DNA of 64,000 bases from contig CM055728.1 of the NCBI GenBank assembly GCA_029465975.1, positions 7,788,689-7,852,688 on the forward strand. The letters run 5' to 3'. This DNA comes from Dallia pectoralis. Taxonomy: Eukaryota; Chordata; Actinopteri; Esociformes; Umbridae. The notes beneath the pieces were generated by a model. That model was not told the DNA's origin and did no database searches. It saw only the letters and a list, made by a program, of their open reading frames with translations. The translations under genes were made by a program, and so were the position numbers. Positions 47,401 through 61,500 of this stretch are shown here, piece after piece. Positions within the stretch are counted from its first letter, which is position 1; each line of letters starts with the position of its first letter.

Positions 47401-50400
47401 GTGTACAGCACAGCTCACCCAATATGTTACAGTATCCCCCACTAAAAGGCTGGCTTCCAGATAGCCTAACCAAAAGGGAAGGGGAACAGAGGAGACATAT
47501 ATTGTCCGTTCAACCCGGAGGCGGGCCGGGACAGTTAGTCCAGCCCTCTTTGGGCGTTCGACAGTCTGCAGCAATCTTGGGCGGCAGCCATCGTGGGCGT
47601 CGTGGCGGCGGCCATCGTGGGCGTCGTGGCGGCGGCCATCGTGGGCGTCGCGGCGGCGGCGGCCATCGTGAGCGTAGTCGTGGCGGCGGCCATCGTGAGC
47701 GTAGTCCTGGCGGCGGCCATCGTGAGCGTAGTCCTGGCGGCGGCCATCGGGAGCGTAGTCCTGGCGGCGGCCATCGTGAGCGTAGTCGTGGCGGCGGCCA
47801 TCGTGAGCGTAGTCGTGGCGGCGGCCATCGTGAGCGTAGTCGTGGCGGCGGCCATCGTGAGCGTAGTCGTGGCGGCGGCCATCGTGAGCGTAGTCGTGGC
47901 GGCGGCCATCGTGAGCGTAGTCGTGGCGGCGGCCATCGTGAGCGTAGTCGTGGCGGCGGCCATCGTGAGCGTCGTCGTGGCGGCGGCCATCGTGAGCGTC
48001 GTCGTGGCGGCGGCCATCGTGAGCGTCGTCGTGGCGGCGGCCATCGTGAGCGTAGTCGTGGCGGCGGCCATCGTGAGCGTAGTCGTGGCGGCGGCCATCG
48101 TGAGCGTCGTCGTGGCGGCGGCCATCGTGGGCGTCGTCGCGGCGCGGCCTTCGTGGGCGGCGATGCGGCAGCCATTGTGGGCGGCGATGCGGCAGCCATT
48201 GTGGGCGGCGATGCGGCAGCCATTGTGGGCGGCGATGCGGCAGCCATTGTGGGCGGCGATGCGGCAGCCACTGTGGGCGGCGATGCGGCAGCCATTGTGG
48301 GCGGCGATGCGGCAGCCATTGTGGGCGGCGATGCGGCAGCCATTGTGGGCGGCGATGCGGCAGCCATTGTGGGCGGCGATGCGGCAGCCATTGTGGGCGG
48401 CGATGCGGCAGCCATCTTGGGCGCGGGCGTGACGGCGGGGGCCATCGTGGACGCTGGCGTGACGGCGGGGGCCATCGTGGACGCTGGCGTGACGGCGGCA
48501 GCCATCTTGGGCGCTGGCGTGACAACGGCAGCCATCTTGGGCGCTGGCGTGACGACGACGGCAGCCATCTTGAGCGCTGGCGTGACGGCAACAGCCATCT
48601 TGGGCGCGGGCGTGACGGCGGGAGCCATCGTGGACGTGGGCGTGACGACGGGAGCCATCTTGGGCGCTGGCGGGACGACAGCAGCCATCTTGGGCGCTGG
48701 CGGGACGGCAGGAGCCATCGTGGACGCTGGCGTGACGGCGGCAGCCATCTTGGGCGCTGGCGTGACGGCAACAGCCTTCTTTGGCGCTGGCGTGACGGCG
48801 GCAGCCATCTTGAGCGCTGGCGTGACGGCAACAGCCATCTTGAACGCTGGCGTGACGGCGGGAACCATCGTGGACGCTGGCGTGACGGCGGGAGCCATCG
48901 TGGACGCTGGCGTGACGGCAACAGCCATCTTGAGCGCTGGCGGGACGGCGGGAGCCATCGTGGACGCTGGCGAGACGGCGGCAGCCATCTTGAGCGCTGG
49001 CGGAACGGCGGGAGCCATCGTGGACGCTGGCGGGACGGTGGCAGCCATCTTGGGCGCTGGCGGGACGACGGCAGCCATCTTGAGCGCTGGCGGGACGACG
49101 GCAGCCATCTTGAGCGCTGGCGGGACGGCAACAGCCATCTTGAGCGCTGGCGGGACGGCGGGAGCCATCGTGGGCGCTGGCGGGACGGCGGCAGCCATCT
49201 TGGGCGCTGGCGGGACGACGGCAGCCATCTTGAGCGCTGGCGTAACGGCGGGAGCCATCGTGGACGCTGGCGGGACGGTGGCAGCCATCTTGGGCGCTGG
49301 CGTGACAGCGGGGACCATCGTGGACGCTGGCGTGACGGCGGCAGCCATCTTGGGCGCTGGCGTGACGACGGCAACAGCCATCTTGGGTGCTGGCGTGACG
49401 GCAACAGCCATCTTGGGCGCTGGCGGGACGGCAGGAGCCATCGTGGACGCTGGCGTGACGGCGACCATCTCAGGCGCAGGCGTGGTGGCGACCATCTCAG
49501 GCGCTGGCTCCTGTAAGTCCAGCCATGTCCTCCACCACGTCCTAATAATGGCAGTGGGCTGGTCATCCAACCCCTCCGGGGGTTTTTCTGTCCCTGACGT
49601 CGGCGGCAGAAAAGGGTCTTCCCACGGCGGGGGTAGTGGCTGTAGCTCCAGGGGTTTTCCTCCCCCTGTCTGCAGCCCCGGAGCAGTGGGTGGCCGTTCC
49701 TGCAGCACCAGGACCGTGGGTGTTCTCTCCGCGGTCCTCCCGGAACACCTCCTTAGCTCCCCCCCAAAAACCTTCTTGGGACGCCTTCGGGGTGCCCTCT
49801 TGCCTTCCTCCGGGAAGGACCGCGGACCCGATGTAATCAGCCCTGATAGCTGCATAGGTGGTTCGTAGCCAAAGTAAGCGCGGAGACGCCTATACTCCTC
49901 CTGGGGTGTCTCCGGCTTAAACCAGTCCCACTGCTCCGTGGGGTGACGGTAGGAGTAAATCTCCCCGGAGGTGTAGCAATAATCTCCGGGGAAACCTCCC
50001 TCCGTCAGGCTCTGCTCGCTCATTTCGTCGGCTTGATATTCTGTCACGGATCCGTACAGGTGAAGTGCAGAAGGAGCGAGATGCAGAGCCAGGTAATCAC
50101 GTTCGTCGTATTTAATTGTAGTCTACAACAAACATAGAACAACGAACGGACAAAACTATACTGACGATAAATGAAATGCGCTTACACAAAGCGACTTGTA
50201 CATTTACAAACACAACAGTATCAATGGGACTTATACACAACACTCACCTACAACGACACGTAACGTAAAATAATATCAAGCACCAGTGAACCTAACCAGG
50301 GGACTTAAATAGCCTACTGATACAAACCTATGCCCGGTGCTTAATTAACCCAACTCAAAACAGCTGTGCTCCTAATTACAATATACATACACAGAAGTGC

Positions 50401-53400
50401 TCTCCCAACCACCCTGTGTACAGCACAGCTCACCCAATATGTTACAAGAGGCGAGCTCCATTAAATATGATGGGATTTAGTTATGGGTTCTATGATAGGT
50501 GAATGCATGAGGGAGAAGTCAACATGATAGGGTTCCTTGAGAGAGAACACAGAGTTGCCATGACATTCCTGCCCGAGGCTGAACATCAGGATACCATTAA
50601 AGAAGCATTTAGTTTTCCATCACCACGTGTTATGTGTTGCAGTTTACAGTAGCCAGCTGAGCTAAGTGTTATAAATGACACGGCTTTAGTGAGACTATAA
50701 TGAAGCATACAGAGTACCAACTCCATCTGTCAGCGAAGCAGCTAAACTACCTGGACTGTTCACAGACGCCAGCCCAACTAATAACATTTTTGATTCAGCC
50801 TTTTCGTATGTGTGTAACAGGTTGTTAGAGTCACTCGGCTAAAAATGTAATCCGTGGTGGACAGGATTAAGGAAGTGCAGCGTCAGATTTGTCATTATCG
50901 TGAACACATACATGCCCACACTGCATCTTGTTTGAATTGGCTGGCAGAATAAATCTGGTCCGGTGTTAGAAATGGCTCCAAATGTAAAAGCGACTATCCC
51001 AGAGGAACACATAGAACGTTTCCTGGTTTCCTCGAGCAGCTGTTGTAGATGACTGGAGACGGTTGTGTTCTCCTGTACGGTCCATTAACCACAGCATGTT
51101 CTCTCAAGAGCCTTTCCCAGCTCTACGAGTTACTGTATGTGCCATCCTGGTACGGGCATAATGTTTCGCTGCGGGTAGAAAACGCCCGCGGACGCGCATC
51201 TACGATCATCCCCAACAAATTGCAACATTAGTTAGAACTGTGCAGCACTTTCGGATCTTACTCGGCCGGAGAAAGTTCATACCACTTCTCATTTCTGTCG
51301 CACGTCTCAACTCGAAACTTGCTGTCTCGACCATTCGTCCACTCCGGCGTTACTGTGAAAATCGCAGTGTCACCTCCAGGTCAGTCCGTTTGACCCCGTC
51401 GCATGGGGTTCTGTTTTAGTTAGCTCAACTGCCCGTTGGACGACTGCTTTCCTGTTGTAGCTATTTCTAGTGTCCACGATGTCTCTAGCGGGGATCAGGG
51501 GGTTAAACGAGGCCTGTGCAGCTGTCAGCGGAGGGACATGGGATATTTTGGTGTCTGGTTCCTCCCCCTCCTCCCCTGGCATACACATTTCTTAAATAGC
51601 CAATCTGCCTAACATAATGACCTCGTGTCCTTTCATTATTCCAGATGAGGTCCCCTACTCCAAAGGCAGCAGGGATTCCAGCGGGACCGACCACTCCCTC
51701 TCCTCCAGGAGGCGCAGTGTTGCAGGTACCGTGGCAGTACACCTCGCTGTGCTTTTCCAGGGATTCAGCATTTTCTTTCTTCGGTATCTTCCCCCTCGCT
51801 CTCTGGGAGATTAACGAATACCCACAAGAGTCACCAGGATCGTTTGACTGCACATGTTCACTCGGGTCTCCGCTGGGTTGCTTGATTGATGCGGCGCCGC
51901 TCTGAATACCTTGGGACTGCGCTTCTTAGATGAGGCGGAAATAAATGCCCATGTAGCGTACCTGTCCGACTCCAAACGTGTCCGTCCCCTGCGCGGACTT
52001 CACCCGGCGCGATCCGACCGTCACGGCACTATGTGGCCGCAGACAGAATGGGACCACGCGTATGACCCACACCACAGCGTGTATCAAGCTAGCCATCGGT
52101 CAGAGCTATCGGTCGACCCCATTGTTTCACGTCAGATCGGTGTCATTACGCCCGTCTCAACCCATCTGACGTCAGACAATGGGGCCAACCACAGTTGGAA
52201 TTTAAAAATGATCAGCATTATTGGGGAATATCTGTCCCGATTTCCTCACTCAAATCGGCCATTTAATATTCGTCCCATGATGTTGATTATGCTGAGGGAC
52301 TTTGTAAATTACCTGCCGTCCGTGGCGTCTCCATGGCGTCTCCTCATCAAGGAGGGGAGAAAGAGACACAGGGGAGAGATTGAAAAAATACAGGAAGAGG
52401 TAGAGAGTAAAAGACAGAGATAAAGAGAAGAGAGGGAGAGACAGGTATTAACAGAGTAATAGTGACATAGAGGAAGAGATCATCACGTTATGTTTGTAAC
52501 CACTCAGACCAACAGGCTTGGCCTTCCAGATGTACGCTGCTGACTCTGTGACTCTGCTGACTCTGTGACTCTGCTGACTCTGTGACTCTGCTGACTCTGT
52601 GACTCTGCTGACTCTGCTGACTTTGTGACTCTTTGACTCTGTGACTCTTTGACTCTGTGACTCTGTGACTCTGTGACACTGTGACTCTTTGACTCTGTGA
52701 CTCTGTGACTCTGCTGACTCTTTGACTCTGTGACTCTGTGACTCTGTGACTCTGTGACTCTGTGACTCTTTGACTCTGTGACTCTGCCCAGGGGCCAACT
52801 CAAACCCGCAATCAGCTCTGTCATTTCGTACATATTGGCTCGTATTTTTCCGTGCCAACTGGCCAATATTCCCCCTCAGAACTAGAATTGTCTGTAAGAG
52901 GCCTTAAGATCCCACAATATTACTAGATAATGGTCAGTTTTTTAAGAATAAAAGTTAGCCAGGTGTACCAAAATGCCAGATGGTCAATCTTCCACTGACC
53001 CCGTTCATACGATGTCCCTGCTGTCTGTCCCTGTGTGTTCCCATAGAGGACTACCGGGGAGTGACCACTGTGGACCTCATGAAGAGGGAGGGCAGCAACC
53101 TGGGCCTCACCATCTCCGGGGGGTCCGATAAGGACGGGAAGCCCAGAGTGTCAAACCTGCGGCCAGGTGGGCTAGCTGCCAGGTGAGATCTCGGCTAGGA
53201 AGACACATCTGTAACCTGGCAACTGCGGCGAGCTGTCTGCATGCGTTACTTACTATGCACACAGGTGTCCACTGTAATACACTCATATATAGCCGGGGAT
53301 TGTAAACGCTTCAGTAATCAGCTGCTTACTGTTTGCTGTGGAGCCACGGTCTATAAGACTCCTGGGTTGTGGTTATTATTATAAACACGTTTAGAAATAA

Positions 53401-53741
53401 GCCAAGCATGAATGTGCCAACCTACCCATCGCACCGCGTCGCCTAATGTTTTACTACGGTGAAGTCGTTCGTATTAAATGGATGCGGAGATAACATGTAA
53501 AAGCCTCCCACTGCGCTCATATTCGTGGGGATTTAATTGTTCTATTTTGGAGTGTGGCACAATGTTATTTCAGTAAAGGATAGTCTAATTAACATTCAAT
53601 TAATCTCGTTTGTTATTACGTCAGCCGCAAGAGAGGAAAGCTCTCTCACGCTTCAGTGTGACTAAGCGACATGTGATGTGACTGCAGTCTCTCATCCTCC
53701 AGCATAGATGCACACGCACACGCACACGCACACGCACACGC

Positions 53742-53798
<57 letters not shown>

Positions 53799-53903
53799 GA
53801 TGCACACACACACACGCACACACAAATACAGATGCACACGCGCACGCACACACCCACTCACACACACAAATACAAATGCACACGCACACACACACGCACA
53901 CAC

Positions 53904-54002
<99 letters not shown>

Positions 54003-54093
54003 GATGCACACACACACACGCACACACAAATACAGATGCACACGCGCACGCACACACCCACTCACACACACAAATACAAATGCACACGCACAC

Positions 54094-54133
<40 letters not shown>

Positions 54134-57100
54134 ACACGCACGCATACATAATTGCACAAATACCAAATTTGGTATAGGGAGTTATTCCTGCTCTCCCGAA
54201 CTGCTCCTGTAATCTAAAGGCTCTGGATTTGCCTGTCAGCTAAAATGGCAAAAATGTATCCTGGTTTCATTGAGGTATAAACCTGATGACTGGGTTCGGT
54301 AGGCTGATGTGTGTGTCCTGGTTACATTGAGGTATAAACCTTATGACTGGGTTCGGTAGGCTGATGTGTGTGTCCTGGTTAAATTGAAGTATAAACCTTA
54401 TGACTGGGTTCGGTAGGCTGATGTGTGTGTCCTGGTTACATTGAGGTATAAACCTAATGACTGGGTTCGGTATGCTGATGTGTGTGTCCTGGTTACATTG
54501 AGGTATAAACCTTATGACTGGGTTCGGTAGGCTGATGTGTGTGTCCTGGTTACATTGAGGTATAAACCTTATGACTGGGTTCGGTATGCTGATGTGTGTG
54601 TCCTGGTTACATTGTGGTATAAACCTTATGACTGGGTTCGGTAGGCTGATGTGTGTGTCCTGGTTACATTGTGGTATAAACCTTATGACTGGGTTGGGTA
54701 GGCTGATGTGTGTGTCCTGGTTACATTGAGGTATAAACCTTATGACTGGGTTCGGTAGGCTGATGTGTGTGTCCTGGTTACATTGAGGTATAAACCTTAT
54801 GACTGGGTTCGGTAGGCTGATGTGTGTGTCCTGGTTACATTGAGGTATAAACCTTATGACTGGGTTCGGTAGGCTGATGTGTGTGTCCTGGTTACATTGA
54901 GGTATAAACCTTATGACTGGGTTCGGTAGGCTGATGTGGGTGTCCTGCGTTGTCGCCATGTGCAGTAGCCCAGAGGTGAGGATGAGTAGCAGAGCAGCGC
55001 ATCTATTTAATTGGCTTCCCGATATGGGCATCATGTTGACTCACAATGTCACATCGGAGACAACCAGGAAAACATCTGTCTAATCGTCTTCGTCAGACTG
55101 GAGGATTATAGAATTTTAGCGCTACTTGTTAACACCTTTTCTAGTCTTCAGTCTCAAAAAGGATATTGTCCCAGTGGTGTTCTGTTCATATGGAACCTAC
55201 ACTGTCCCCGTCTAAACATTAAGACAGTACACAATGTTTACAATGTTCTATACTCTAAACTATAGAGTCTCTGATTTTACATGCAACGGTTTCAGAACTT
55301 AGGACTGACTATTTTACATTTCATGGAACTAAAAGTATTGGGACCAGGTAGATGTGACCAAATATATGTCAATAAAAGTCAGAATCAGAAAACAAACAAA
55401 CAAAAATAATCTGAAAAGTTTCTGAAAATCAGAAATCGACCGGCGTAGGCTAACGGAAAAGCTTAGGACAAAACGAAAAAATTATGGAAAACACTGACGA
55501 GCTCCGTGATAATAAACGGCCTACCAAACGGCCTGATCTAACGTCAAAACGTTTGGAATATGCTGAAAAGGTTTTTCTCTCTGAGGGAGGCCACTGTACC
55601 GATCGTAATCCGATTAGACTGATGATCTAATACAACGACACCAATCATTGTCTGAAGGTAGAAGATGCACAACGACGTGACCGAGACACATTCCTATTTC
55701 TAGAGCCCATAACGACGTCTGGGAGTTGTTCTCTGTTTGTCTGCACAGGAGTGACCAGCTTAACGTGGGGGACTACATCAAGTCTGTGAATGGCATCAAC
55801 CTGTCCAAGCTCCGCCACGATGAGATCATCAGCCTGCTGAAGAACATCGGGGAACGGGTGGTGCTGGAAGTGGAGTACGAGCTGCCTCCGTTTGGTGCGA
55901 GTCCTTCTATTGTCTCAGGCCATGCTCCCATGCTCCACGGGGTGTTCAGATAATGTCAACGAGTCTCGCTATTCCATCTTTATGGAGGCAGGCTCCAGTT
56001 GTTTATCCTGTTGTTCCCGTTATAATATCTTTTTTATTCTTGTGCAGTAGATAGTTGTTTATTTGTAGCCCTTGAACGGGTAAACTAACCAGCGACGACC
56101 CTAGTGAGGCTGGTGTCATTTTCCAGCCTGGGGTGGGCTGGTGGGGGGTTGTTCAGGCCGGGTGGTGGGGGTGGTTACTCATTATAATGTCCGGAGTGAC
56201 AAGCGGAATGTGTCCGTCTCATACATGAATTTCCACACGTTTCCTTCCAACCGTGAGTCATCCTGTCATTTCAAACTGAGATGTGGGGCAGCCTCGTCGT
56301 GTGTGAACTTTAAGAGTGAAACGTGAATGTGAGCACCGCGTTCCCTGTTCGCCCCTGTCTGTTTTCAGCCCAGAGCACACCCTCAGGTGTCATAGCGAAG
56401 ACGATAGAAGTGTGCCTGTACAAGGAGGGCAACAGCTTCGGATTCGTCATGCGAGGTGGGCATCGTTCAGTCGGTCAGAATGTACAGTGAGTGAGATGAA
56501 TGGGAAGGTTGAAAGTCTCATCCGAGTGTGGTGTGTCCCGTTGTTCTAGGAGGATTCCACGAAGACTGGCACAGGTCTCGTCCTCTGGTTGTAACTTACG
56601 TACGACCCGGCGGGCCGGCTGACAGGTAGAGGCTTGCAGAGACTGTGTGTGTGTGTGTGTTACGGGTTGGTTTAATGGGAAATAGGATTTAGAATCAGAC
56701 TAATGGTCGGGGTTTCGAAAAGCAGAGTAAAATGCAAATGTATAGGTGTCACGTGTCAGCACTTAGGAAGCTCAAGAGTGCCTAACTTTCATAGTGTTGA
56801 AGGATCCCACGCGGTATTTACAGGTTGCTTTGAAACATTTGTTTCAAACGGGGGGACACTAAAAAGACGTAGTGAAGCACATTGCCTCCTAAACCTATGG
56901 AAATGCAATCATGCGTTCATCGTATATATCTACATCCACAGTCGGGTATAAAGGGCACAATCTATCCTACGGCCAGTAAAGGCTGAACCTTGTCCTGTCC
57001 CTGATTCTGTCAAAGGCTGTTCCGGTTATCTGAGGCACGATTTCTCTTATAGCAAACAGTGACATGGTAAGACATGATTCTTCAATAGTATTTATGTTCA

Positions 57101-58541
57101 TTCAGAGGTGGTTTGGTGGTTAAGTATGACTGCAGTTGCTTTTTAACAGACACCCCCCCCCTCCCTCCATCGGCGCCGCTCAAAATAATCTCTCTCTTAC
57201 CAGAAAGAAGAAAGAGAGCGAGAGGGCAACCATCCGATCATGAGTCTGTGGACAGATTGGCTGTAGTCGCTGCCCTCTCGTTCACACACACAGCCACACG
57301 TTAACCCTCTCTCTCCCTCTCCACATCTCCGTCCGTCCAGAGAGGGCACACTGAACGCGGGGGACCGCGTGCTGAGCGTGGACGGGATGCCCTTAAACCG
57401 GGAGAAACACGCCGATGCCCTGACGACACTGATGCAGTGCAGCCAGGAAGCCCTGTTCCTGATCGAGTACGACGTCTCCCTCATGGGTGAGCAGACGCAC
57501 ACACACACACCAGACGGGGGGGGTGGGGGGGGGTGGTACAACGTCGCTCTGAGGTGGAATAATGCGCCCTGTGTCTCACTAAAATGCATTAGCTGAGCGT
57601 CCACACAGGGATTCACGCCGCCCAAAAAATATCATGCGTACACAGAGAGTCTGAGATGCGCAGCAGGTACACATGTTGTTGAGGTTTTTACCCGATCGGG
57701 ATTTTGCATAAATTATTTTATTGTTCTAAATGAACCCGGCCAGCTAGGTTCTGTCCAGTCACCAAGACAGGCAGACTAACAGACATTCCTGACCCTGAAT
57801 ATGTGTCTCTCTGATGCAGCAAGACGGAGAAATAGTGACAATAACAGCCGTATCATCCTCCCATATGTAAATGACTTGCTTTATGCCAGTGGGGGATATG
57901 ACTACCGTACCTCATCAGGCAAGCAGCAGACGCCAATTAGGACAGCTATCTACAGCAGCCATATTAGGAACTTTATCCCCACAATCCCCGTCCTCCTTCC
58001 CCTCAGACATCATGGTGTGTCAAACTTTCACCGTGTTCCCCACTAGCCTGGTCCTTTATTTACCACCTAGGACCCCTCATTTGTTTGTCCTGTAGATTAA
58101 CACCAACAAAGACTTTAGAACATTTTGACTGATAATGTGGTGTTCATTATTTTTTACACTTTCTAGGACCAGACGATTTTATTTCGACCTTAACCCAACT
58201 TAATGTGCTAATAATACACTATTGTCTGTTGTCTGTCTTGCAGAGTCTGTGCATCAGGCCTCAGGCCCCCTGCTGGTGGAGATAGCAAAGTGTCCCACGG
58301 CCAGTCTAGGGGTCAGCCTGACCACAGCTGTGTACAGGAACAAACAAGTCATCGTCATTGACAAGATCAAGCAGGCCAGCGTGGTGGAAAGGTGAGACAA
58401 GCCGCCTATCTCCATCTCAATATAGTTGACTTGATTAGCAAAGGGTTAATTCATTTGTCTCTGTCTCTCTTTCTTTCTTTCTCTCTCTCTCTCTCTCTCT
58501 CTCTCCCCTCCCTCCCTCTCTCTTTCTCTCTGTCTCTCTCC

Positions 58542-58572
<31 letters not shown>

Positions 58573-61500
58573 CCTCTCTTTCTCTCTCCCCCTCTCTCTC
58601 CCCCTCTCTCCCCCCCCCCCCTCTCTCCCCCTCTCTCTCTCTCGCTCTCAGATGTGGGGCATTGCATGTGGGCGATCTCATCCTGTCTATAGATGGGACC
58701 AGCACGGAGCACTGTTCCCTGATGGAGGCCACTCAGTTGTTAGCCCAAACCTCTGACATTGTCAAATTGGAGATACTGCCAGCCAATCAGAGCAGACTTC
58801 CCATGAGGCCCCAGGATGCAGGTCAGTACTCTAGAAGAACCCTTGACATTCTTCGAGGTCCGCCGTTGTTAAGGGGCGTTCTAACGTATGCAAGACAGCT
58901 GTAAAAAGCGTGCAGACGGGTTTTTGAAATATCCCCACCTCTACATGCCCTGCTTTAACTGCTGCTGAGGCTTTGAAGGGAGTGCAGAGTATTTGTTTCC
59001 TCCTCCCATTTGCCCTGAGTCACCAGTCATGTAAGAAGGCCCAGTGTCCCACGGGTAGACCGCCTGCCTCTTATGGACTCTGACAAGCAATGCACGAACA
59101 CACAGGCACACGTTTCAGTTTTTTACTATCCTTACTGGCTTCCAAGAATAGTAGTTTGCCTAAACCCCTTTAACCCTCTTGTTGATCCCACCAGAATAAA
59201 TCAAATGTATTTTATAAAGTCTTTTTTACAACAAAGTTGTCACAAAGTGCTTTTACAAACAACCAGCCTGAACCCAACAGAGCACGCATCAACAAGTTGA
59301 TACACAGTGACTAGGAAAAACTCCCTGATGGGCCGAATTTAGGAAGAAACCTAGAGAGGAACCAGCCTCTGAGGGGTGACCAGTCCTCTTCTGGCTGTGC
59401 TGAGTTAACTTATAATAGCAAACGCACCTGGTTTGTAAAACCTGTATACACACACCCACAAACACACCTGCTTCTCTCTGAGATTCCCATGTTTTTCTCC
59501 AGGCTTCAATCTGAGCCAACAGTCTGAGGTGTTTCACATAAACTGATGGGGTTGATCTGCATGATGGATTAGTCTTAACTAGAGCCCAGTGGATTAGTTT
59601 CATCAGCGGGGGCCATAGTTTTAGAGTACAGATCAGTTTCCTTAAATCAACATATTTGGAGTCATTAGTGAGACATCCACCCCCCCAATGGAGTTGTACT
59701 ACTTATGGTCCGACTTGTCGTCACACTAATACTTATTATAAACACATCAGTGCCGATTATTTCCTGCCTACAAAATGACTGCCATTTTACATGTCCAATC
59801 AAAGTTGGATTAGACAAAGGTTAGTTACGGACATCAAATGTGGCAGCGATTAAATTCTCTACTTTTTTAGATGACACATTCCCCGTTGAATATTGGACGC
59901 GATCAGAAAATGCAATTAATCTTATCCTCCCAGGGGACTTAATAAGACTGATATGGCAACTTAAAGATTAGCCTGTACCCATTCCCCACGTGGAGCTCCT
60001 CAATACAGTTCTCATGGAGCTGCTCACGATGAGCTTAGCTTTAAGATGCAGGAGCCAAAGGTTTACAGGACCACCGGGTGGGAAGAAGGATTTGGAGGAG
60101 CGGTTATGGAGATGCACCCACCCAGAGAGACAGGAAATGGTTAAACAATGGACAGGAAGGGGTTAACGTGTTCAACCTGTGACAAACGCGGACGTTTTCA
60201 AAGGGCTTGTAGTTTAACTGGGCGCATTAACAGGAATACTGTAATGTCTCAGGCTGTTGCAGGTGACCTCAATTCGTAAGACTGCGTGTTATTTTAATGG
60301 CTGTTTCCAGCAGATCCCCCTTTCATGAGCGGGAGGCTGTTACAGATTAGGAGTGTAAATGAAACACTGAGGATTACTGTCATGTTTCTAATTCTCCTCG
60401 CTAAATATAGCCGCGTGTTTTGGTTCCGTTCAGGTGTGGAGCACAGCACGACTCGCTCGGAAGGTTTCGTTAACCTCTAGTTTTTGTGGGCGTTCACGTT
60501 GATTGACAGTACGAAAGATGCTGTTTCTTTAAACTTAACCACATGTTGTGTAGCGTTTCAGATGTACAGAATAAAAGATGTGAAGCCATGTGTGATGTAA
60601 TGAGTACATTAGGTAAAGACTCCATTACCCAGCATGCCACAGTGGCGAGGAGCATGCGCGGAAGCTGGGGGTTAGTAGGTAGTCATGCGGGTAGCACTGA
60701 AGTGTTGTGATGTGCAAGTTGACAAGTAAAGATGAACAAACATCTATCACGCCTCGTCTGCTTGTTATTAGTTTAGGTAAGATAACACACCATGGAAACC
60801 ATAAGAGGGGAACGTGTCCAATCATATATTCTGTGTTCAGTACCATTTATTTATCAGCAACGTCTTTCATTGACACTGACAGCCTACGTGCTTAATTGGT
60901 CAATGGTCCCTTTTGAATGAATCACGAAGCAAAACCTGCAATCAGCCTCTCAGGTTTCAGCTGTGTTCAATTAAGCCATTTCGACATAATCAGGTCAAAA
61001 CACTGGAATGGTGCTGAATAGAAATTCCACGTAGAGAGACGACATGAGTCCTTTTTACACACGTTCAATGGACATGTTTGTTCTACCTGGCATATTTCTG
61101 TCTGAACGTTTCAGAATGTAATAAGGCTTTGAGCTATTGCATGTCCTCTCTTAATTTAAGGCGGTATTCAATTTAGATCTGTTAAGAGTCCGTTCTGACA
61201 GACCTAGCAGTGGTTTTACTAATCCAGTGTTGATTGCTTTATTTCAAAAGACATTCTAAAATGTTCTCCAATCTGCATGATGTTCTGTTCAAGCTAGTTA
61301 GTAAATGTAAGCTCCTGTTTATCAGCCATTACAGTCCTTTGCTCCTATCAATTAATGCAATTACATGTGTCTCACTGATTACCCTGTGTTGACAAAAATA
61401 CATTACGCCCTTGGATTCAATCTAGTGTACAGTACCATGAAGAAAACATTAAATATCAATTACTGTGCTTGGTGTTATCCTGCAGGCATTCTGTAGTGTC

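Larger units (their letters stand above)
47027..50446 (-). mobile_element. Young non-autonomous LTR retrotransposon (TRIM/LARD-like)
   Basis: Two 405-bp LTRs, 47027-47431 (3' LTR) and 50042-50446 (5' LTR), differ at only two positions. They begin TGTAACATATTGG and end GGATCCGTGACA on the minus strand. A 5-bp target duplication, agagg, flanks the element (47022-47026 and 50447-50451). A purine tract, agtgggggatac, precedes the 3' LTR. There is no gag, protease, RT or integrase; the interior is one long ORF of repeats. No obvious tRNA primer site follows the 5' LTR. The element sits antisense in grip2 intron 1. Mobilisation must come from an autonomous relative, possibly Gypsy-type by the PPT style. 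Confidence 0.92.

Noticed and set aside
47382..49868. Plus-strand 828-codon ORF and several other long ORFs over the LTR element
   Set aside because: They are open because GC-rich repeats with lengths divisible by three lack stops in most frames. Only the minus-strand ORF starts next to the 5' LTR and matches the element's orientation.
51911..52423. Plus-strand ORF of 170 codons in grip2 intron 2
   Set aside because: No recognised motif, no splice logic and random-looking composition; kept only as a possible unknown.
52448..52866. ORFs of SHRVTESQ repeats
   Set aside because: Translations of a 9-bp minisatellite, open in several frames with no start context.
53646..54212. Long ORFs of Cys/Val or His/Thr repeats
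   Set aside because: Direct translations of the CA microsatellite; no other coding sign.
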